Source: JAWKJY01 sp041393535 (GTDB taxonomy: Bacteria > Actinomycetota > Thermoleophilia > Gaiellales > Gaiellaceae). Taken from it: DNA of 64,000 nucleotides. The position numbers and the translations under genes were made by a program. Position 1 is the first letter of the stretch. Every line of letters begins with the position of its first letter. The DNA is taken from the NCBI GenBank assembly GCA_041393535.1, contig JAWKJY010000013.1:46795-110794 (forward strand), read 5' to 3'. A model generated the notes under the pieces. It was given only the letters and a program-made list of their open reading frames with translations, searched no databases and was not told the origin of the DNA. Below are positions 15,233-21,567 of this stretch, in pieces.

Positions 15233-17149
15233 ATGGATTGCATCAGCCCGATCGTCCGCCGCTGGCAGGAGGAGGCGCGGGTCGACCCCGACGCCTTCTG
15301 GGACCGCGCCGCGCGCACCCTGCCCTGGTTCCGCACCTGGGATCGCGTCCTCGAGTGGGACTTCCCGACCTTCCGCTGGTTCGCCGGCGGCCGCACGAAC
15401 CTCGCCTACGCCGCGCTCGACCACCACGTCGCGAGCGGCGACGGCGGGCGCGCCGCGCTGATCGCCCTCGACGAGCGGGGCGGGCGCCGCGTGCTCACGT
15501 ACGCGCAGCTGCTGCGCGAGGTCGAGCGCTACGCCGCGGCGCTGCGCGGGCTCGGCGTCGGCAAGGGCGACCGGATCACCCTCTACCTGCCGGTGTGCGT
15601 CGAGGCGGTCGCTCTGATGCTCGCGACGGTCCGGATCGGCGCGATCCACTCCGTCGTCTTCGCCGGCTTCGGCGCGGGCGCGCTCGGCGACCGCGTGCGC
15701 GCGAGCGGCTCGCGGCTTCTCTTCACCACGGACGTCACGTATCGGAAGGGCGCGGACGTCCCGCTGAAGGGGATCGTCGACGCGGCGCTCGAGGGCGAGC
15801 CGCACTCGGTCGAGCACGTCGTCCTGCTCCGCCGCGGCGCCGAGGAGCCGCCGATGCGGCCGGGCCGCGACCTCGACTGGTCGGAGTTCGTCGCGCGCGG
15901 CGAGGGCCACGACGGCGGGTACGTCGAGATGGAGGCGAACGAGCCCGCGTTCATCCTCGCGACCTCCGGGACGACCGCCCGGCCGAAGCTCGCCGTCCAC
16001 GTCCACGGCGGCTACCAGGTCGGCGTGGCGTCGATGGCGCGCTGGGTCTACGGGCTGACGCCGAACGACGTCTGGTGGTCGACCAGCGACATCGGCTGGA
16101 TCGTCGGCCACAGCTACATCGTCTACGCGCCCCTCCTCGTCGGCTGCACGACGATCGCCTACGAGGGCGCGATCGACCACCCGAGCACCGACGTGCTCTG
16201 GCGGCTGATGGCCGAGAACGGGGTCACCGCGCTCTTCACCTCGCCCACGGCCGTCCGGGCGCTGATGCGCCACGGGAGCGAGCCGACCCGCGGCCACGAC
16301 CTGGCGGCGCTCGAGCGCGTCTTCTGCGCGGGCGAGGCGCTGAACGCCCCCGCGTGGGAGTGGCTGCAGAAGGACGTCCTCGGCGACCACGTCCCCGTCG
16401 TCGACCACTGGTGGCAGACGGAGACGGGCGGCCCGGTGATCGGCAACCCGTACGGCATCCACCTGCTGCCCATCAAGCCCGGCTCGGCGGGCGTGCCGCT
16501 GCCGGGGATGGAGGTCTCGGTGCGCACCCCGGAGGGCGAGCGCTGCGCGCCGGGGGAGAAGGGGATCCTCGTCTTCGACCGGCCGTTCCCGAGCCTGACG
16601 CCGACGCTCTGGGGCGAGCCCGAGCGCTTCGCGAGCGACTACTGGGGGAAGCTCCCCGGCCACCAGGTCTACTTCACGGGCGACTCGACCTCGATCGACG
16701 AGGACGGCTACGTCTGGTTCGCCGGGCGCGCGGACGAGGTGATCAAGATCGCCGCGCACCGGATCGGCACCGTCGAGGTCGAGACCGCGTTCCTGAAGCA
16801 CCCGGCGGTCGCCGAGGCGGGCGTGACCGGCCGGCCGGACGAGGTGCGCGGCGAGGTGATCTCCGCGTTCGTCGTCCTCAAGACCGGCCACGAGCCGTCG
16901 CCCGAGCTGAAGCGCGAGCTGCTCGACACCGTGCGCCGCGAGCTCGGCCCGGTCGCGGTGGTCGGCGACCTGAACGTCGTCGACATGCTGCCCAAGACGC
17001 GCAGCGGGAAGATCATGCGCCGCGTGCTCAAGGCGGTCGTGACCGGCCAGCAGCCGGGCGACATCACGACGATCGAGGACGAGGGCTCGGTCGAGGAGGC
17101 ACGCGAGGCGTTCGAGCGCATGCGTGCGGAGATCGCGGCCGAGTCGTGA
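15233..17149 (+). CDS. Acetyl-CoA synthetase-like acyl-CoA ligase
   Basis: 638 residues of the ANL superfamily. An N-terminal ACS-type domain (SPIVRRWQEEARVDPDAFWDRAA; NLAYAALDHHV) is followed by the P-loop ATSGTTARPK (about residue 243), WWQTETGGPVIGNP (ACS signature), and YFTGDSTSIDEDGYVWFAGRADEVIK. The acetylatable catalytic lysine is in PKTRSGKIMRR (about residue 590). It makes acetyl-, propionyl- or short acyl-CoA from the acid, ATP and CoA. The usual ACS phrase GDGA is GDST here, so the acid specificity is open. The ATG at 15233 is chosen from the -10 spacing; an ATG 18 nt upstream is possible. Its stop overlaps the next start (GTGA). The last ~170 bp are duplicated at 17706. Confidence 0.9.
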   Translation: MDCISPIVRRWQEEARVDPDAFWDRAARTLPWFRTWDRVLEWDFPTFRWFAGGRTNLAYAALDHHVASGDGGRAALIALDERGGRRVLTYAQLLREVERYAAALRGLGVGKGDRITLYLPVCVEAVALMLATVRIGAIHSVVFAGFGAGALGDRVRASGSRLLFTTDVTYRKGADVPLKGIVDAALEGEPHSVEHVVLLRRGAEEPPMRPGRDLDWSEFVARGEGHDGGYVEMEANEPAFILATSGTTARPKLAVHVHGGYQVGVASMARWVYGLTPNDVWWSTSDIGWIVGHSYIVYAPLLVGCTTIAYEGAIDHPSTDVLWRLMAENGVTALFTSPTAVRALMRHGSEPTRGHDLAALERVFCAGEALNAPAWEWLQKDVLGDHVPVVDHWWQTETGGPVIGNPYGIHLLPIKPGSAGVPLPGMEVSVRTPEGERCAPGEKGILVFDRPFPSLTPTLWGEPERFASDYWGKLPGHQVYFTGDSTSIDEDGYVWFAGRADEVIKIAAHRIGTVEVETAFLKHPAVAEAGVTGRPDEVRGEVISAFVVLKTGHEPSPELKRELLDTVRRELGPVAVVGDLNVVDMLPKTRSGKIMRRVLKAVVTGQQPGDITTIEDEGSVEEAREAFERMRAEIAAES

Positions 17150-17459
17150 CCGAGCTCGAGGCGATACACATCGTCCTCGACGGGCTCGTCGGAGCGGACA
17201 GCCTGCCCGTGCGGCTGCGCCGCGGCGAGGGCTCGACGAGGCGCAGCTCGCGCGGATCGAGGTGGCGGCGACGCGGCTCGGCGAGCTGTGGTCGGGGCGC
17301 GAGGTCGTGCCGCGTCGCGTCGCCGCCGCGTTCGTCGACATCGGGACGACGCTCGCCTGGGCCGGCGCCGGCGCGTCGAAGGCGGAGCAGGAGCGGATCG
17401 AGGTCGCCGCGCTGCGCCTCGTCGAGCTCGCGCACGAGCTCTTCGGCGACCCCGTCTGA
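17146..17459 (+). pseudogene. Small unknown gene, copy A, with 1-nt frameshift
   Basis: GTG at 17146 overlaps the ligase stop. The first ~29 residues (VTELEAIHIVLDGLVGADS) are in one frame. After the GGG at 17229-17231 the sensible frame is shifted: LDEAQLARIEVAATRLGEL, then FVDIGTTLAWAGAGAS and IEVAALRLVELAHELFGDPV, stop 17457-17459. Copy B has GGGG at the matching place (17958-17961), which restores one frame, so copy A has lost a G. The intact product would be ~104 residues, helical and acidic; family not recognised. Either a real decay product or a base error. Confidence 0.65.
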
Positions 17460-17465
17460 GCGACG

Positions 17466-17499
17466 GGCCTGCCGCCGGGCCACTGCCCGGCGGCAGGCC
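17466..17499 (+). terminator. 15-bp perfect hairpin after small gene copy A
   Basis: GGCCTGCCGCCGGGC (17466-17480), loop CACT, then the exact complement (17485-17499). A strong bidirectional terminator candidate; it would also have ended the ancestral convergent FG-GAP copy. Confidence 0.75.
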
Positions 17500-17700
17500 G
17501 CGCCACACCGACTGCACGCGGAGCACCGTCCGGACTGGCCCGCTGACCGTGCCGTCCGCCCGGGTGAAGCTGGCGAGCTGCTGCGACGCTCGCCGCGAGC
17601 AGCCCGAGGGTCGACGCGGTCCCGGCCCAGCCGCAGCGTCCGCACTCGCCGCACCGTAGTGAGAGCGCATCCCCGGCGCGCGCCTCGCGCCGGGGCTCAC
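17500..17700 (-). pseudogene. Relic of a second FG-GAP protein gene (3' end and upstream region)
   Basis: Read on the minus strand, ~17505-17570 encodes LASFTRADGTVSGPVRTVLRVQ, which lines up with the C-terminus LAMQVTTRDGRVTGPFRAVF of the intact FG-GAP gene at 18163, at the same distance from the hairpin. The part 17630-17680 (GCAGCGTCCGCAC, then GCACCGTAG, then GCGCATCCCCGG) resembles 20166-20213 upstream of the intact gene. So nearly the whole gene was deleted, leaving its two ends. Inference from alignment by eye. Confidence 0.55.
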
Positions 17701-17702
17701 CC

Positions 17703-18111
17703 GACGTCGTCGACGTGGTCCCGAAGACCCGGAGCGGCAGGATCATGCGTCGGGTGCTGGGGGCCATGGTGACCCGGCAGCGGCCGGGCGACATCACGAC
17801 GATCGCGGACGAGGGCTCGGTCGAGGACGCGCGGGAGGCGTTCGAGCGGACGCGCGCGGAGATCGCGGCCGGGTCGTCACCGAGCTCGAGGCGATCCACG
17901 TCGTCCTCGGCGGCTCGTCGGGCCGGACAGCCTGCCCGTGCGGCGGCGCCGCGGCGAGGGGCTCGACGAGGCGCAGCTTGCCTGGATCGAGGGTGGGGCG
18001 GCGCTCATTTCGGGCGGCGCAGGCGCCTCGAAGGCGAAGCAGACGCGATTCGAGGTCAGCGCGGTGCGCCTGGTCGAGGCCGCGCACGAGCCGTTCGGTG
18101 AGCCCGCCTGA
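17703..18111 (+). pseudogene. Duplicated relic of CoA ligase 3' end and small gene (copy B)
   Basis: VVPKTRSGRIMRRVLGAMVTRQRPGDITTIADEGSVEDAREAFERTRAEIAA matches the last ~52 residues of the ligase (given here as the span 17715-17872). The stop/start GTGA of copy A has become GTCACC, so the ligase frame reads through. A shortened small-gene frame remains, 17938-18111 (RGEGLDEAQLAWIE to VSAVRLVEAAHEPFGEPA). There is no N-terminal ligase part. Not expected to be functional. Confidence 0.8.
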
Positions 18112-18154
18112 CGGGCCGCGGCCTGCCGCCGGGGCGACCCGGGCGGCAGGCCGC
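17706..18154 (+). repeat. Tandem duplication, copy B
   Basis: Partner of 16976-17499, with the same order of parts and the same terminal hairpin, an internal ~75-bp deletion and many substitutions. Confidence 0.85.
18118..18154. terminator. 13-bp hairpin, duplicated terminator
   Basis: GCGGCCTGCCGCC (18118-18130) pairs with 18142-18154 around an 11-nt loop that can pair further. It sits between the copy B relic and the stop of the convergent FG-GAP gene (18163), and so terminates that gene. Confidence 0.7.
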
Positions 18155-18162
18155 AAGCCCCG

Positions 18163-19929
18163 CTAGCGGACCCGGAATACGGCCCTGAAGGGGCCGGTGA
18201 CGCGTCCGTCACGGGTGGTCACCTGCATTGCGAGCGCGTACGTCCCGACCGGGAACGAGCCCTGGAGGGGAGCCGAGACGCGGCGCGGGCGGGTGACGAC
18301 GAAGGACGCGGCGCGGACGCGCTTCATGACGACGCAGGCACGCTGGGCCCTGCGGGGCGTGCCCTTTGCGCAGCCACCGGTCCGCGTCTGGTGGCCCTCG
18401 GTCAGCCTGAAGAGAGCGAGCTGGACGCGCATCGCGGCGAGCGCATCGAACGTGAGCCGGGGCTGCTCGCCGCCCTCGGTGTCGGCCAGGAAGCGCTCGC
18501 TGCTCGAGGAGAGCGTCGCGTTCTCGATCGGGAACGGCACGTGCGAGCCGTCCCTGACCTCGTAGACCGAGCCCGAGTCGGCGCGGCCGTTCGCGTCGTT
18601 CTTCCAGGCACCCGCGAGGACGTGCACGCTGCCGCCGAGCGTGTGGAAGGCGACATCTGTCAGCTCTGCGTGAGCGGACGGACCGTCGATCCGGTAGCCG
18701 TTGGCGTACTCGTCGAGCGACACCGTCTCCTTGTCCGGCTTGCCGAAGACGACCCAAGCGGCGCCCGCGTCCGTCCGTCCGCCCAGGTCGACGTCCCGAT
18801 CACCGATCAGCTGGTCGGCGAGGCCGTCGCCGTTCGTGTCCGCACCGCCGGCGATCGAGTCGATCGATGCCCCTGCGGGCGCCTCGATCGCGTAGCCGCG
18901 GAACCCGCCGGTCGCGATCGTGATCTTCTTCGTCCCGGATCCTCGGCCGAAGACGATCGACGCCCGCCGCCCTGTGCCGTGGACGATCAGCTGGTCAGGA
19001 ACCCCGTCCCCGTTCACGTCCCCGGCGTTCGCGACGAACACCCCGATCTGATCGCCCTCGGCGCCGCCCTCGATCACATAGCCGCTGGAGCCAAGGCCGG
19101 TCACGTCGACGGGCGTGGTGTTCGCCTTGCCGAAGACGATCCAGGCCCGGCCGACGTTCTCCATCGTCCCGTCGAACCCGAAATCGGCAAGCAGCATGTC
19201 GCCCCGCCCGTCCCGGTTCACGTCGCCGGCGGCCGCGAGCGTGCCGAAGCTCGCACCCGTCACCCTGTAGCCGCCCGAACCCAGCGACGCGAGGGTCACG
19301 GTGGAGCTCGTCGTCTTGCCGAAGACGACGTATGCCGTGTCGACCGCGGCGTCGAGGAAGACGATGTCGTCCAAGCCGTCGCCGTTCACGTCGCCGGCAC
19401 CGTCGAACGCCACTGTCCTTGGCCCCGGCTGGCTGACGATCCCGAAGCCGCCGTTGCCCAGCGACGACGTGGAAACCGTGGCGCCGTCGTCCTTGCCGAA
19501 CACGACCCAGGACTTGTTCGTGCCGCCCGAGACGAGCAGGTCTTCCTTGCCGTCGCCGTTCACGTCGCCCACGACCTCGGGCTCGGTGCCGGCCGCCGTG
19601 CCCTGGATGCGGAACCCGGTCGCGGGGAAGAGCGAGAGGTCGAGCAGGGCGGGAAGGCCACCGAAGAGCACGTAGGCCGTCATCGACTGCGAGCCGATCA
19701 CGGTGTCTCCCACGCCGTCGCCGTTCACGTCGCCCGAGGTGACCCTCCAGCCGACCCGGTCGCTGCCCAGTGCGCCGTCGATCTGCGTGTCGGCCTCGGA
19801 GAGCAGGTCGACGTTGTCGGGTGGGGAGCTGAGAACGACCGCCACCGCCGCTCCCGAGCTCCCGGCGTGCGCGAGCGCACCGGTGGCGGCTGCGGCGAGG
19901 ACGGCGAGGCAGAGGAGGCGTCGATTCAC
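18163..19929 (-). CDS. Secreted FG-GAP (integrin-alpha-like) repeat protein
   Basis: 588 residues. Signal peptide (NRRLLCLAVLAAAATGALAHAG), then about seven FG-GAP beta-propeller blades, each with a calcium-loop motif such as GDVNGDGVGDTVIGS, GDVNGDGKEDLLVSG, GDVNGDGLDDIVFLD, GDVNRDGRGDMLLAD, GDVNGDGVPDQLIVH and ADTNGDGLADQLIGD, and YVVFGK/WIVFGK strands. The final ~100 residues are a separate beta domain ending RAVFRVR. It is probably an exported, Ca-binding surface protein. GTG start 19929 is chosen because AAGGAG lies 5 nt upstream and the signal peptide begins there. A promoter is visible upstream. A deleted sister copy lies just downstream (17500-17700). Confidence 0.9.
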   Translation of the reverse strand: MNRRLLCLAVLAAAATGALAHAGSSGAAVAVVLSSPPDNVDLLSEADTQIDGALGSDRVGWRVTSGDVNGDGVGDTVIGSQSMTAYVLFGGLPALLDLSLFPATGFRIQGTAAGTEPEVVGDVNGDGKEDLLVSGGTNKSWVVFGKDDGATVSTSSLGNGGFGIVSQPGPRTVAFDGAGDVNGDGLDDIVFLDAAVDTAYVVFGKTTSSTVTLASLGSGGYRVTGASFGTLAAAGDVNRDGRGDMLLADFGFDGTMENVGRAWIVFGKANTTPVDVTGLGSSGYVIEGGAEGDQIGVFVANAGDVNGDGVPDQLIVHGTGRRASIVFGRGSGTKKITIATGGFRGYAIEAPAGASIDSIAGGADTNGDGLADQLIGDRDVDLGGRTDAGAAWVVFGKPDKETVSLDEYANGYRIDGPSAHAELTDVAFHTLGGSVHVLAGAWKNDANGRADSGSVYEVRDGSHVPFPIENATLSSSSERFLADTEGGEQPRLTFDALAAMRVQLALFRLTEGHQTRTGGCAKGTPRRAQRACVVMKRVRAASFVVTRPRRVSAPLQGSFPVGTYALAMQVTTRDGRVTGPFRAVFRVR

Positions 19930-19954
19930 GGGTACTCCTTCGTCGGGGGACGCG

Positions 19955-19984
19955 ATCGTACGAGAGTGCGAGGGACGGCAGCAA
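19955..19984 (-). promoter_or_regulatory. Promoter of FG-GAP gene (TTGCTG-18-TACGAT)
   Basis: On the minus strand: -35 TTGCTG (19979-19984), an 18-nt spacer, -10 TACGAT (19955-19960), then a ~20-nt leader with AAGGAG before the GTG at 19929. The rest of 19985-20226 shows no gene; its distal part (20166-20213) is the segment echoed at 17630-17680. Confidence 0.55.
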
Positions 19985-20226
19985 CGCAGGCAATGGGCGT
20001 TCCGACCGGTGGGCGAAACGTGCTCTGCACGGCCCTCGCGCGCCGACGCGTGCGAACGACGGCGGGCGACCCCCGCCGGCTGCCTGCGCTCCGATCGCCG
20101 ACCGCTCGTCACCCTGCACGCCGTGAACGGGGGCACGAGCGTCGTCGTGCGCCTGGCCGCGACGCAGCGTCTGCACCGGCGCACCGTAGCGCGCATCCCG
20201 GACACCCGTCGGATCGTCCCCGCCGG

Positions 20227-20793
20227 CTACTCGACCGCGCGCAGCTGCTCGAGGATCCCGTACGTGATGCCCCACACGGTCAGGCGGTGACCCCCGGCCA
20301 CCTCGGGCGTGTAGGCCGGGACGGTGCCGTCCGGGTACTCGGGGACGGGCGCCTCGCCCGGGACGAGGTGGTCGAGCGGGATCCAGTGGGCGGACGCGAC
20401 CTCGTGGGAGAGTGCGAGCTGCGGCCGCTGCTCGAGCGCCGCCACGAAGACGCCGATCCGGACGCCCGTGACGCGCCGGCCGCGACCGGTGTACGTCCCG
20501 AGCGGACCGAGCAGCCGGCCGTGGTCGAGCGGGTCGAAGCCGACCTCCTCCCGTGCCTCGCGCAGCGCGGTGGAGAGCAGCGTTCCGTCCTCCTGCTCGT
20601 GCCGCCCGCCAGGCAGGCCGACGTGGCCGCTCCACGGGTCCTCCGGATGCTGGCTGCGCAGGACGAGCAGGACCGCATCCTCGTGCAGGCACGCGATCAC
20701 GGCGGCCATCACGTTCACGTCCTCGACCGGTGGATGCGGGCGCTGCCCGAGCACGCGGCCGAGCTCGTCCACCGGCGGGAAGGGGCGGCTCAC
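20227..20793 (-). CDS. NUDIX hydrolase, CoA pyrophosphatase-like
   Basis: 188 residues. NUDIX box GX5EX7REUXEEXGU is present as GRHEQEDGTLLSTALREAREEVGFD, preceded by SQHPEDPWSGHVGLPGG, the UPF0035-type phrase of CoA diphosphatases (the LLxxRS...HxGQxxFPGG variant). The C-terminal part contains VWGITYGILEQL. It likely cleaves CoA or its derivatives or another nucleoside diphosphate. GTG 20793 is used as start, with GGAGAG just upstream; an internal ATG at the conserved strand MAAVIACL would give a shorter protein. Confidence 0.85.
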   Translation of the reverse strand: MSRPFPPVDELGRVLGQRPHPPVEDVNVMAAVIACLHEDAVLLVLRSQHPEDPWSGHVGLPGGRHEQEDGTLLSTALREAREEVGFDPLDHGRLLGPLGTYTGRGRRVTGVRIGVFVAALEQRPQLALSHEVASAHWIPLDHLVPGEAPVPEYPDGTVPAYTPEVAGGHRLTVWGITYGILEQLRAVE

Positions 20794-20834
20794 CTCTCCA
20801 TGATGGAGCACGGGCACGCGGGCCCGCCGCCCGC

Positions 20835-21323
20835 CTACCCCCGGCCGATGCGGAAGCCGCGCCGCGCGGCGTCCTCGAGCTTCGCGAGCGCGTCGGCGAT
20901 CTCGGTCTGCTCGCGCTGCTCGCGCTCGGCCTGGCGCACCTCGTCGACGTCCGTGCCGTGGAGGTAGAGCGCGGTCCTGTACCCGGCCGCGCCGGTCGTC
21001 GAGTCGCCGAGGCGCGCCGACCAGCGGTACCAGCGGTAGTCGCCCTCGTTCGCGCGGGCGCGCGCGTCGAACAGCAGCGAGACGTCGCCCCGGCCCGTCT
21101 CCCCGAGGATCGAGAGCCCCTGCGCGTCCTCCGGGTGGAGCAGGTCGAAGAACCGCGTCTCGACGATCTCGTCTGGCCGCAGGCCGAGGCGGTCCTCCCA
21201 CGAGGGGCTCGCCGCCTCGATCAGCCCGTCCAGTCCGACGACGGCGAGCAGGTCCGGCGAGCGCCGGAAGAACGGGTCGAGCTTCGCGCCCCCCTCGGGC
21301 GTCGGTGCCGCGTCGTCTGCCAT
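20835..21323 (-). CDS. PAS-domain protein
   Basis: 162 residues. One PAS/PAC domain: FFRRSPDLLAVVGLDGLIEAASPSWEDRLG, then ETRFFDLLHPEDAQGLSIL, then RANEGDYRWYRWSARLGD, followed by a helical tail EVRQAEREQREQTEIADAL that could be a coiled coil. There is no output domain, so it is a stand-alone sensor or part of a partner-switch system; no kinase lies next to it. ATG 21323 is chosen for its GAAGGAG ribosome-binding site. A palindrome CTCGCA-TTG-TGCGAG (21366-21380) lies upstream and could be an operator. Confidence 0.82.
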   Translation of the reverse strand: MADDAAPTPEGGAKLDPFFRRSPDLLAVVGLDGLIEAASPSWEDRLGLRPDEIVETRFFDLLHPEDAQGLSILGETGRGDVSLLFDARARANEGDYRWYRWSARLGDSTTGAAGYRTALYLHGTDVDEVRQAEREQREQTEIADALAKLEDAARRGFRIGRG

Positions 21324-21365
21324 CCCCGCTCCTTCCCTCGTCACCCGGGCCGTCCCCGGGCCCCA

Positions 21366-21380
21366 CTCGCATTGTGCGAG
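21366..21380. promoter_or_regulatory. Palindrome upstream of PAS gene
   Basis: CTCGCA and TGCGAG flank TTG, 43 bp before the PAS start. It is an operator-like inverted repeat; nothing identifies the regulator. Confidence 0.3.
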
Positions 21381-21435
21381 GCCAATGCCCCGTTGTGGGA
21401 GCGAGTTGATCCCTCGACCGAGTGATCTCTGCGCC

Positions 21436-21525
21436 GAGAAGCGCGCGCTTCTCCCTCCAGGGGCCCCTCGTCGTCCCGGGCGGCTGTCCCCCGGCGCGTC
21501 TCGTCGGCGGGCTCCCGGGACGACG
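21436..21525. repeat. Inverted repeats in intergenic hairpin cluster
   Basis: GAGAAGCGCGCGCTTCTC (21436-21453) is a perfect 18-bp palindrome. CGTCGTCCCGGG (21469-21480) pairs perfectly with CCCGGGACGACG (21514-21525). No coding potential seen in 21381-21567. Confidence 0.6.
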
Positions 21526-21554
21526 CGGGGGAGAGGCGGTGCCTCTCCCCCGCG
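21524..21554 (-). terminator. 14-bp perfect hairpin after SBBP gene
   Basis: CGCGGGGGAGAGGC (21524-21537), loop GGT, exact complement (21541-21554), 13 bp past the stop of the SBBP gene. Confidence 0.75.
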
Positions 21555-21567
21555 GAGTCGAGCGCAG

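Larger units (their letters stand above)
16976..17499 (+). repeat. Tandem duplication, copy A (ligase 3' end, small gene, hairpin)
   Basis: Aligns with 17706-18154. In order: the end of the CoA ligase from GTCGTCGAC onward, a small gene, and a GCCTGCCGCCGGG-type hairpin. Copy A is ~75 bp longer because copy B lost the middle of the small gene. Confidence 0.85.

Noticed and set aside
19985..20226. Small Cys/Arg-rich gene upstream of the FG-GAP gene
   Set aside because: The frame is merely the open upstream extension of the FG-GAP frame; it has no start with a ribosome-binding site and no family pattern.
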